NCBI GenBank assembly: GCA_034096865.1
Contig: JAWQFJ010020418.1
Location: forward strand, 175,001-239,000
DNA from: Theodoxus fluviatilis
Taxonomy: Eukaryota; Mollusca; Gastropoda; Cycloneritida; Neritidae
Direction: 5' to 3'
Length of the DNA: 64,000 bases
Shown: piece after piece, positions 35,063 to 46,363 of the stretch
How positions within the stretch are numbered: the stretch's first letter is position 1
Layout of the letters: each line of letters starts with the position of its first letter
Notes under the pieces: generated by a model
What the model saw: the letters and a program-made list of their open reading frames with translations, nothing else
Told to the model about the DNA's origin: nothing
Databases searched by the model: none
Position numbers and translations under genes: made by a program

Positions 35063-38000
35063 TGGGGGTGGGGGGTGCGGTCATTTAAAGCACATCTGTT
35101 ATCCTTTTCAGGATTGTTCTTCTCATATGAAGTTACTGAAAACAAATTGTCTTGCCCACGAATATCTACAGCCATTTACATATAATATCGAATGCTGCGG
35201 ATTATGTGGCAGATATCAAACCTTTGTCATCGGTGTGCCTGCTTTCCGTATAGGATATGACCAAAAGTTATTGATGATGCCATTATATCGATTTGATAAG
35301 TAAATGACCTACTGAGATTCGTGAAGTAAACGTTCGCTTTCCTTTTTGCTGAAAGGGAAGACTTGTCCCTTCTGTGCCTTGTTCGTGATAAGCACTGAGC
35401 AGCGGCTTCCAATAGTTAAGTTAATTTGATTTTGACCAGGGTCAGTTAAACGAGTTGGGAACTCAAATCAACAACGTGACTGGACCATGTTCATGAAGAT
35501 GACTCCATGTTTAAAGCCGTCAATAAAATGAAACTGTTTGAAAAGGTGTTTAGTTTCTATTTCCGAGGAGCTGTTTCAAAAAGAGAATGATTATTAGCCA
35601 AATGACAAGAGTGTTGGCTAATTCTCATGTCAGACCATTACCAGCAGTTCGAGCATACAAGGCGTGCTGCAAAATGTCGTATATGGCAAGTGCCTTACTT
35701 CCGTCAATCTTTGGAATACCTTTTTCGCTGATTCCCACATTGACAATGATACAGCTGAAGTTGGCTTACAGGAGATGTTTTACCAATTAAAACTAAAATT
35801 CGTTTTCTTACAAAGGTGCACACACATAAAAAAACCGGCAGACGCGAAACTTAAAAACTATTGACTATTCATATTTATGTTGATACAAAAGTCGTGCTCT
35901 TTGGAATGTCTTTCACGTCTCTTTCCCTTTCCGATTGATATAAATGTTTGAAGCTTTTTTATATTAAGAATTGGAATAGTCTGCATGCAATTCATGTACA
36001 TAAAAGGAGGAAAAAAGTACGATACAGACGATTACTTTGCCGACAACATAGGGGTTAAAATGACTAGATGCAATGGTTAAGCTCGAAATGGAGAGAAACA
36101 TTTCGAGTTGCGAACGTGCGTATCGCAAGCTCACGAGAGAGAATGAGGTGCCTGCTAACACACTCAAATCCAAGGCTCCCAAAAGTGGCTGTGGAACACG
36201 ACTGTATTATCCCTTGCTATCCTCACACGACGGTTCATGCCATGAGCTTTATTCGACATACCTTGACGGTCGGGAGCAATAAAGAATTTGGCGAGGGTAG
36301 TTTCGCCAGGAATGCCAGAATTTGAAATTCCTTCCAATCTTCGAGCTTTCCACGATGGCACATACACATGCCGTTCAAACGAGAAAAATCCTCATTGGAT
36401 TGTTTAGTATGTACTAGCATGAGAATAAAGGCACTTTTTGCCATTTGGTGAAATGCAAGACTAAAATCAGTGTCCACGTCTACTCTGAATTCATTTACTC
36501 CAACACTACATTTTTCACCTCATCTGCTACATGGCATGCTTTTCTAGTTCACCTGACCTCCAGCTGCAGGTCCTTCCCACCAAAGAAAGGGTCACTTAGT
36601 CTCTAACTTAATTCTCTTCAGCACACTTTTCAGTTGGATTTAGCTCGAGAGGCGCTCGTCTACTGTCAAACACAATCGGCCTGACCAAACGATGGACACA
36701 ATATATCCCTTCGAATGACCGGCGGAACTGGCTCCTTTGATGGTTGAAGCAGGGCGGCGGTACTCATTGTTACCAAGCATTCTTTGGGAACGAGTCTACG
36801 TCGTACAGCACTACACCCACTTCAAGCAGATGAAGTGAGACCGCGATGGCGCTCCATCCAAGTAGCTCGTGTGGCCTGCACTTCCCTCAGCACAAACACT
36901 CTGACTAACAGGATGCCTCTCCTTTCAGAGCAAGACGGTGGCGTGCGGGTCCGAACAAACGCAGAGGAGAACTCCCCATTGTGACCAGAGCGGATCAGCG
37001 CCGGGCGGGTACTCGTTACTCACATGGAAACCGGATTAGACAAATATTTTAGCTTCCTTCTATCAACCATATTGGAAATTGACAAGCCAGGATCGGACCA
37101 CGCGCAACGGTCGGATTAGCTTTGAACGGGCCCCAGAGCGTGGCTAGAGTTACCTCCCGTTCTGATCTGTCCAAACGGAAGACGGTCGAGTCCCGCGCGG
37201 AAAAGCTGCTGCCCCTCTCCCTGACCGCCGGTGTTCTGCCAAAAAGGTGGTTCCTTGCTAATAAAATTCAGCTGGAATGAAGAGATTTGTCGTAAATATC
37301 TTCGACAAGGCTAAATTCTTTACTACGTTTAGCGAACAAACTTCGTTTTGTCAGAATGAGTCATTCTGGACAGAAAACTCTCAACAAACATTGCGTCCAT
37401 TTCGTGGGAATCTCGTCAAATGACAATAGAGAGGGGCATGAGAAGATGAAATGAAAATAAAATAATCAGATCTTGATTAAATGGGATATGTTTACAAGTG
37501 AATGTGCATGAAAGGAACAAGTCAGAATTAAGTGAAAGTGTTCTGTAAAATAAAATGACGTTTTTCTTGCCAGATTGTGTCTTTCATAACTGTCATCATT
37601 ACCAATATAGCAAGTCATGAGCAGAAATAGTAACTTAAACCTATGAAGGTTCTCTCTTTACCGAGAGTGACACCAGCATGGTCTACACCGGTTCGTTCCG
37701 AAGACCAAACATTTGCACATTGTATTGAGCGGTGTCCACGTTCCACGGCTCCCCTGTCCCCATATGTTTTGCCCTGTCCAACTAAATGAATGTCAACACC
37801 TCGGCAGTCCTGCCTCCCGCCCGCCATCCGTGCACTTCGTCACAAGAGACAGCGTGCAGGGTGCCAGACATTTTATTTAGTCATCAATCTTGAAGAAAAT
37901 ATTACATCTCTTCGAAGAAATTCTTCCGGTGGTGAATACAGCACAGTGAACATTTTCTTGTGTTCTGTTCACGTACGCCACCCGCTGATGGTGTAAGTAA

Positions 38001-41000
38001 CGAAAGGAGTAAGTTTTGAGGATGTTTTAAGATGGCGTGGGCTGGCTTTAATGATTCGAAACTTACGAAAGTAAACCATACTGCCAAAACAGAGTACACG
38101 GTGACAGAGTGATGTTTGCCCATCAATGCATTTCAATAGACGATGTGACAATAATACACTGCACCTGTAAGCCGAAGGCTTGAGATTCGAAGCCGCGAGA
38201 GGAAGCAAACCTCTGTAATTTAGTCATTCATTAATTGAGACCTTACGTCATTCTACTGTGAACTGTCCCATGCGGGATTTTGACTCCGTATAGAATCTTA
38301 TAAAATATTGGTCCCCTACCGAGCTTAATCAGTCATCCACATCTTCTAATACGTATCAATCGAGGCTTCGGCAAAAGGACACCTAGTGGGGGTAACTCAG
38401 AGATAACAAGTTTCGGCCCAGATACTGATCAAAGCAATGTTCACATCGTGCTTGTCCGGTCTTATGATGGCGTCTCTCAACCCTTATGAAAGGCAGTCTC
38501 ATATGGTCCTCATCGAGTTGTCGAAAAAAGTCACTCTCGTGTTCCGTTCCTACACTGTTCAAGTCTACCTTTCAATCACGATGGGCTGCGCTTTAAACTT
38601 TATACTTGTTATCATACAAATGATATCGCTGAAAGCATGCTTGTTAACACAACAAGCAAATATAATAACTTAGTTTTTGTTAGACATTTGGCAAACTTCT
38701 CAGTCGTCTAAAGTGGACTTAAAAGTCATATCTAGACGCTTTCATCAAAACTAAATATACTATTTACACAAGGAAACACCGACAACTGGCTGGAATTTGG
38801 TTAGCGGCCTCGTCAGAGCCATTTCAGCGACACTGGTATTATGATTGCGTCATAGCTTTAAATTTTATTTCGAAAGTGACACTTCAAAAACAAAATGCCC
38901 GTATCACAAGTATGGTATGCTTTCTGTGTAAACGTTAGGACGACGAGATATTCTTTATTTGTCTGCCTTTGAGGGTGAGGATGGGTGGCCAGTGTCAAAA
39001 AGCATATCCATACTTATTCCTAAAAGACATATATCGAGCCCTACGAGTATGTCACTTGTGTACGTCGTGTGGACATTGCACTTCACACGTCCTTTAGATG
39101 TATCCATTTCACAACAAAGTATATGTTTTTTATATTTACAAAAACACTACAGCAAAATTTTGCTTTATGTTTTGCCAAAGCTGGATGGGAGTACAAGCTT
39201 TGCAGACACAGGTAACGTTTTGTTTTTCGAATGTATGGAACGTCAAAACCACTCTAACATAAACTATTCTTAGTGACAAACAGTCACCTTCGTAATCCAT
39301 TACATAGATCTGCACATTATTGTGCACGCGCGCGTTCGCCCTTGTGGTCGCGTGTACCTTTTTGTGTGAGAAATCTTCTGTAATTCCTTGGCGAACATCT
39401 TTGCAGGCCATTGTGAACTGGTACCCTGATACATGTATGCCCTTCAAAACGCGCGAACACTTTCCTGCAGTATTTTGGTATCAATTTTCAAAACATTCTT
39501 GACTGGAGCAGTGAATGAATGAAATGATATTCTTCACATATTCTTTAGAATTTCGTTAAAGTCGGGATCTTGAAGACATTCCTATTCACTACATTCCAGC
39601 CTGTAGATATTCGTGCTGATACATGTCAAACTATGTGGAGCATGCATATTTTCATGGCCAGTCGCCAGCTGGGCCATGATTGGGAACCTTCCTGTCAACT
39701 TTCCACCCCTTTTCCCGGTTCTGTTCTGTTCGTGGTCTACGTAGCACTGGAATGTGCATACTTGCTCACACAACCAGATCCTTCGGGACGTGGCCCTACT
39801 GTTTCACACTCACAGAAGGCGATCAAGTTTTCCCCAAGAGCACAAAAGCCTCTCCGCCTCATTGTCTGGAGTTCTGGTAATGAGCCTCTTGAGATGTTTG
39901 CCGAGCTCAGTGTGTTGGTCTAGAGTTGTCCATGGACCTACAACATGTATCAGACACTTGCGTCCCTGTCACAAGGACCGTACAAATAGGTGGACAAAGG
40001 TCGAACTCCGTGAACCCCTCTACAATGACTGACCGATGAGGTCCACGACATCGACGTACCCCACACAATTGTATCAGGACTATTGTTGGGCAAAGAATCT
40101 GTAAATCTATGCCAAATAGTACAAGTGAGTTGTTTGCATGTGCCCAAATGACCGCATGGGGTTCCTGAAACGCAAGACGTTCTCGTCGGAGTGTGGTCAA
40201 AAGCGGACAGTCCGTGGAAGTACGAGCCAGCACCCTATAGACTGCGTAATGATTATTGATTGAAATGTGACTAACTCTACCCGATACTATTAAAAATAAA
40301 ACGTTTCTATGAATTCAAAGGCATGTTGCAGATTTTAAAAGGACATGTTTTACCGCTCATGTTTTCTGTGACAAACTGTTGAAGTGACGATGCTTGTCTC
40401 ACAAATCTTTGAAGAGTGTTAAAATGCTCTAAAAAATAGTGTACCTCTCTTTTAATTGGGAAAAATATCGACAGGTCTATTACGAGTACTTCTCTGCGAA
40501 TGGCGGAGAATTTCTTTTACAGCAGCAAAGTTTTCATTTCGTTTAAAACGATGAAATAGCATAAGTCACTGCAGGAAGATATTCAGAAAAAGAAGAACAC
40601 AAAAGTGCGACAAATAGTTTTACAAGAAACAGAAGCAATCGTGTAGTCTATAGCATTTTTGCAGCATGAATTCGTCGTTTCAGACCACCAAACGATGCAG
40701 TTGGGATGCAACGTTTTGTGAATAGGGCAAACGTCGAAGACAGAATGAAGTGTCCAGTCAATGTGGAGTCTCATGCTTCGGCGTAATCCTTCTAGACGAA
40801 TATAATTTCCTCTTTGACCCAGAGAGTTTTAATCAGCTCGTTTTCGAATTCATTAACCCTACCATAGCATTGAGCTTTTCTTCTTACACACACGAAATAC
40901 TACTGGCTGAACAACTCGACTCTCGCAGCTCGGAGGGGGTTAAGGAAGAAACTCGAGGGTTGCGTATAGAATTCATGAGAAACTCTGACAAAACCGAGTG

Positions 41001-42290
41001 GAGGGGGGGTTTCTTTTATTCATCCAAACGTCTCAATTCCACCCAATGTCCGGAATCCCCTGTTGAACCTGCTACTGAGAGCTCTGGGTGCGGAGCCCCG
41101 GCACAATTATTCTGGCGGGCGCGGTGCCAGACGTGGCTCTGCAAGCGTCCATTGACAGCAAGGGTCCCGAGTCATGTCCTCTGGGCAAAGATCTCCCTGC
41201 GGCCGCCCCCCAATGAATGCGGGCGTGTGTCGATCTATTTGGTTTCCTCGTTGCCAGGACCGACCGGGTTCTCGGATGCAGCCCTCGGTTTTGTTTTTAG
41301 TCCCCTTCCATTCTGACTTGCATTTAATTCAGCTTATGTTAAGATTGATTATACCCATGCAAATATTTTTCGTCATGATTTCGGAAACCGCTTCATTACG
41401 AGCCACTTAATAAGGCAAATAGTCGCCGGGGGTGCGGCGCGACGCCAAGGGACGTAACCCTCTAATTAGGCGTTTCCTCGCCCCCAACCTCCGACGGAAG
41501 CGCTAGCTCTTTTTTCTCGGGAGGCGTGTAATTCATCCGCGCTCCGGGGAGAGGTAATCAATTTGTGCGACACGTATTTTGATAGCAATCGAGCCGTCCT
41601 TAATGAAAAACAAGCGAAGGATCATGCCCGGCTTCTATGAGACGCCATGGAAGGCGCTGAGACGTAATTGAAATAGGTCTGCGCGGCTAGTGTTGCACTC
41701 ACCCGTCTGCTTTCATCCGACAGCCCAGCGTCCGCTCTGGCGCCTCATATTGTTGAGTTGCTTTTGCTAATTGAAGGAGCCGCCCGAATATTGTTTGGCA
41801 GAAAGACGACTAGACGGAAACGTTGAAGAGATATACCCAGCGACAATCACGGAATACTTTCGTGGCAAACACACATGCTCCCAGGCGAGTGTTGAGTTTT
41901 CTCGGGATGTCACGTTTAGTTGCGCAGACCCCGTCATTAGGTGGAGCTGAATGCAAGGACGAAATTGTCATAGCCATGTACAGAAGTTGTGTCAACTGAT
42001 TTGCCTGGCCTGCGGCACGTTTTGAATCTGCCTGCTTCCTTGTGTGCCCATGTCGCCTCTTCATAAAGATGGCCAACCCAAGGCCCTGTTGCCAGCAGGG
42101 GTGACCTAAGAGCAGCTTTATGCTCGCCAAAGAGTCTGTCTGCCAACACTTTTTTTCTTTAAAAAAAAGGTCGACCTCCACTTTGCCTCATTGTTCACTG
42201 GCATTTCATAGAAAGAGACTATGTGTATTTTGAACATTAATTTTCATCTATTACGGACACAATGGCCCTCTGAACTAACTCTTTTGAACC

Positions 42291-42295
<5 letters not shown>
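35063..42295. other. long gene-free stretch with GC-rich blocks
   Basis: No supported gene in 7.2 kb. The sequence is AT-rich, with GC-richer blocks at about 36700-37250, 37640-37860 and 41050-41770. The longest frame (188 codons, plus, 40750-41316) shows no domain, signal peptide or splice context. The block at 41430-41780 mixes CpG-rich sequence with homeodomain-type cores such as CTAATTAG (41462-41469) and GTAATCAATTT, which suits an enhancer better than an exon. Confidence 0.4.
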
Positions 42296-42350
<55 letters not shown>

Positions 42351-42365
42351 CACTTTTCACTTCTT

Positions 42366-42416
<51 letters not shown>

Positions 42417-42506
42417 CCCCTCTCTCTCACTCCCCTCCTCTCTCTCTCTTTATTTCTCTCTTTATTTCTCTCTTTCTCTCTCGCTCTCTCTCTCTCTTTC
42501 TCTCTT

Positions 42507-42560
<54 letters not shown>
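42296..42560. repeat. (CT)n microsatellite
   Basis: CT-dinucleotide tracts are broken by short C-runs, TTTAT and CAC interruptions. The open frames (Leu/Ser on plus, Arg/Glu on minus) are compositional. Confidence 0.97.
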
Positions 42561-43079
42561 CATTTGTTTAATTGCGCGTTTTCGGAGAAAGCGTTATCCA
42601 CTAGCCAACAACAGCGATGTAGTAGCTGCAAGAAGAGTTGGTCCTACCATGTACAACACCAATAGACGTTCTCAAACTCGAGCGTGGGCATTGTTTTGCC
42701 CTTTGTCATACTTTATGTCAACAGGGTGTGTCTTGATGTTGTGTCGCACTTTTCTTTTGGCCTAATTAAGGGGTTTTAAGCGGATTCAAAGCGCAGAATA
42801 TTTGTCGTCGTAGTACTTCACAGTTTACTGATCCTGATGATTAATCCAGAAAAATTAAATCAGTGATCTTCAGTTCCCCAAAGTGAAAAAATGGATAAAA
42901 ATATTTTTTCTTGTTTTGACCGTTCATCTTCATGTTAAAAGCTGGATAATCTGAATTTTGTATAACAAAATAAATGTTCATAGTTTGTGACATTACACAT
43001 GAAGGTATCTGATGTTTCTACCATTTAATGATAAAATAGAGGGGGTTTTTCCATTTCAAAGGTAAGGGTAAAGAGGCTC
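42561..43079. other. gene-free stretch
   Basis: AT-rich, nothing recognised. Confidence 0.4.
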
Positions 43080-43418
43080 TTCTTTATCATGCCACTTCCC
43101 ACCCATAGATCAGTGTTCAAACCGCACAAGTTTACCCGCTGGTCGGCGGGCCACTCATATCCTCACTCTAACGCCATTTCAACTCAGCGGGGAGCATGCA
43201 ACCAGGCTGCGGACGATCGCGCCAAAGTTAACTTTCACAATTTTCCAGCGCAGACCTCACAGGTACCCGTTTTATTCCTGGGTGGGAGGAAGCAATGTGA
43301 ATAAAGCACCTTGCTTCAGGATGCAACACTAGGAACCGCCCAGCTTCGAACGCCGGACCCACCAGCCACAAGCGATTGCCGGTCAGGCACGCTAACCACT
43401 CTGCCATAGAGCCGAAGT
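43080..43418 (-). mobile_element. tRNA-derived SINE
   Basis: On the minus strand a tRNA-like head begins near 43418, with an A-box-like TGGCAGAGTGGTTAGCGTGCC (43386-43406) and a B-box-like GCGTTCGAAGC (43343-43353). The first matches the D-arm of a Leu/Ser-type tRNA closely. A body of about 260 bases follows, including GCAAGGTGCTTTATTCACAT. The left boundary near 43080 is an estimate. The head is not an intact tRNA, so this is a SINE or a solitary tRNA-like pseudogene. Confidence 0.65.
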
Positions 43419-44361
43419 CAGGTCGGAATCATGGGTGACGTAATCAAGATTTCAACATTGCGTCGCTCCGCTTCATGACTTTCTGCACCGGTTCGCAAGG
43501 GAACATGGGTACTTCCTATCCAGATTGAGCAACGTCTGTGTCAGGAAAAATACTAACTGGTTTTAAAGTCTTTGTATAAGCTTTTTCCGAACATGTTCCG
43601 CCCAAAATCCTGTCTCCATTGGAAAGGTTACCTCCTCTTTCAATGAATGATTTAATGCAATGTGGATGTATTCTATTCCGTTTACGTGAATGGTTGTCCA
43701 CAGACAGACATGTTTCTCTTTCATTATTATATTTTATCATTTCATTATTTTCGTAAACGTTGGTTCACCATCAAACCCAATCCTTCTGACTGTTTTCGAT
43801 AACACAACCCTTTCATGGTCAAGCCCGTAGCAGACGCATCTTTCAGCATCTTTTCGAATGAAATTTCCTACGGCGTAAAAGCTGTCACTGCTACTTTAAT
43901 GATGATAATGCCATCTTCCTCATGTCTGCCAGGTGCAATCAAATATAGGTGCAAATGTGTGTAAGGGCTAGCTTGCGTCATGGCAATAACAATGGGTGTC
44001 GGTCTTTGCTGTTGAAAGTTTATTTTTACAGAGGCTGCTTGACTCTGACAATGTAGTTTAGCCTACTCTGCGTATAAAAGCTGACAAATGATGACTGATA
44101 AACATTTTATTGAGGACTGGTTTTCTAGAACTAATATGAGACGCTTAGATAATGTCTCGTTTGAGAGGTTCTGTCAGATGTTTGGAAAATTGCCTTCTCA
44201 GACTGAAAATTTGCCTTGCCTAACAAATCTTGTTATTGGGGATTGTCGTGGTCTTTGAGGAAGGAGTCAGCATATTACATTGGGGCTTTTTCTCTTGGAC
44301 TGACTAACTGACTGATGGATTGACTGACTGATTGACCGACAGACCGACTGACTGACCAATT
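43419..44361. other. gene-free stretch
   Basis: AT-rich, no gene. It ends in a degenerate (TGAC)n run (about 44300-44358) that abuts the dispersed module at 44362. Confidence 0.4.
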
Positions 44362-44531
44362 GGAGTTTTACGGCCTATCAACCTTTGAGGGTTATGAAAC
44401 GTCATTGCTCACGAAATTAGTGGAGCTGGTTGGAGCAACAAACAAGTCGTCACGATATCCCATGTCACTCGCCTCTTTTGAATCGCATAGGAAGACGCGG
44501 TGGGTCAATTCTCACCCTCAATCCACAGGGG
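44362..44531 (+). repeat. microsatellite-linked dispersed module, copy A
   Basis: It begins GGAGTTTTACGGCCTATCA and ends CAATCCACAGGGG. Internal landmarks in order are TCGCCTC, GAATCGCATA, GGAAGACGCGGTGGGTC and ATTCTCACCC. The simple repeat on its 5' side is a degenerate TGAC tract. Confidence 0.8.
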
Positions 44532-45841
44532 TGATTGTTCGGCTGATCTCTTGCACACGCTTGGATCTGGTCGTCTTCGCTGGATGGATGACAATTAGAA
44601 TTAGTAGTGTTTTTACTGTCAAAATACTTCATTATGGATACTGGCAAGATCCTCAAATTCTAGAGCAAACTATTGGGGATGAACTTCTCCACTCGACGCT
44701 TAAAGTAAGAAACAAAGGAGTGCTTACGGGTCGGGGTATGAAGGTTTGGGGGTGGGGACAGGACAATTCATGAAGATGACTTGCTGGAAAGCAATGGGAG
44801 GTGGGGGTGGGGGTGGGGCGTTGATGGACGAGGGGTTGTTCTTTCCAGGTGGAGAGGGAGGGGGGGGGGGTCTGCTGTGGTCGAGGAGGGACGCCTTCAC
44901 GCGGGGAGGTGGGAAGAGACCTGGGCTGGCGGCGCGGTTGTTCTGGCTTTGAAGTGCTGGGCTCCAGGTATCGCCTGACGAGGGCGGGCGGGGCGCGAGC
45001 CAGGCGGAGACGGGGGGCAAACAGGCGGCAGACGCTGGGGGAAGAGAGCTGGCGTCACCACGGCCTGCATGGTACACAGGGCCCGGGGCTCGCCAATGGC
45101 CGCCTACGTGCCCTGGCTCCCCCGCCCTCGGCTTAGCCCCCGCGCCACGGCCGCGCTCATTTGGGCCTCAATGTTGATATCATTTAGAGCGACTTTAGTT
45201 ACATTGGCGCCGCGGGCCCACAGTGGTAAAGGGGAGAAGGAGGAGACGGCTGGCGACGGCGAGGAGGATGTCTCCTTGCGTGCTGCCCTTCCTTCCCCCT
45301 TCTTCCCAGCCCTCCAGCCTGCACGCCGCCATCCGGGCTGGCCTTGAAGGCCGCCATGTTTGCTGAGGTACGGCGCATCTCCGGGTGGCACGCGGTGGAA
45401 GAGTTACCCGCCCCTGGCTCGTGCGTCTTCATAGACGCGTCCAAGGGTTGGACTGGAGGACATGGGGATTGGAAGAGATTGCCAACAGTTGTGGATGCAC
45501 TGTGTAAGGTGCTGCACTCATGCAGCTGGTGTCTTTGGGACAGACAGACGAATGGAAGGACGGACGGGCGCGAAGGCGGGCGGGCGAACGGACGTATCAA
45601 CGGACGAACAGACGGACGGACCGACAATCCTGTCTGTTCGACAGATAGACGGACAGGATTTGCTCAATGACAATCATGAACGCAACTGATCCACACCAAG
45701 AAAAAGTTCTTTCCAGTTTTATAGACGTTTATCACTGAATAATATAATGTGCGACATCACCTGCTTCGTAGTTTTTACTCTGTAGTGCTTGATTATTTAT
45801 ATGAAATACACCCAGACATTCTTCAGCTCACCAAGTCATCA
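44532..45841. other. gene-free stretch with a GC-rich core
   Basis: A very GC- and CpG-rich block spans about 44790-45470 (G-runs at 44795-44870), followed by a degenerate (GACG)n patch at 45545-45655. Frames overlap on both strands without domain signatures. The 45 bases around 45160-45205 are AT-rich inside the CpG-rich block and look constrained, but that is an impression only. Confidence 0.4.
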
Positions 45842-46085
45842 CCATGTGGATTTGGAATAAGAATAGACCCACTGTGGGTTGGGGGTAAGAATAGACCCAC
45901 TGTGGGTTGGGGGTAAGAATAGACCCACTGTGGGTTGGGGGTAAGAATAGACCCACTGTGTCTCTCCTTTCGCGATTGGTAATAGGCGAAGGACCTGGAA
46001 AATCGTGATTTGTTCCTACTCTGACCTGATGTGGTAATTCTTTATATCAATGGTCTAAAATAGACTACAAAAGCTGATCGGCCGT

Positions 46086-46088
<3 letters not shown>
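45842..46088 (-). repeat. microsatellite-linked dispersed module, copy E
   Basis: Read on the minus strand it starts GATTTACGGCCGATCAGC at 46090, directly after an (ATG)n array. It continues through TTCGCCTATTACCAATCGCG and ends in about four tandem copies of a 28-bp tail (GGGTCTATTCTTACCCCC...CCCACAGT). It is the only inverted copy in the window. Confidence 0.8.
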
Positions 46089-46118
<30 letters not shown>

Positions 46119-46119
46119 A

Positions 46120-46169
<50 letters not shown>

Positions 46170-46266
46170 CCACCACCACCACCACCACCACCACCACCAC
46201 CACATCCACCACATCCACCACCACCACCACCACCACCATCATCATAATCATCATCATCATCATCAT
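46089..46266. repeat. CAT/CAC trinucleotide array
   Basis: A (CAT)n tract runs into (CAC)n with ATCCACCA variants, then CAT again. It is the 5' microsatellite of module copy E. Low-complexity frames here are not genes. Confidence 0.97.
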
Positions 46267-46363
46267 TGTGACGTGTTGGTTGGTGTGTGTATGAATAATC
46301 TTTATCACCATAGACTATCATAGACTACTAGCCACGAGGTTTTCATCCAAAACCCAGTCACCA

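Noticed and set aside
40750..41316. 188-codon plus-strand frame
   Set aside because: No recognisable motif, and it runs through a GC-rich block that looks regulatory; length is within chance there.
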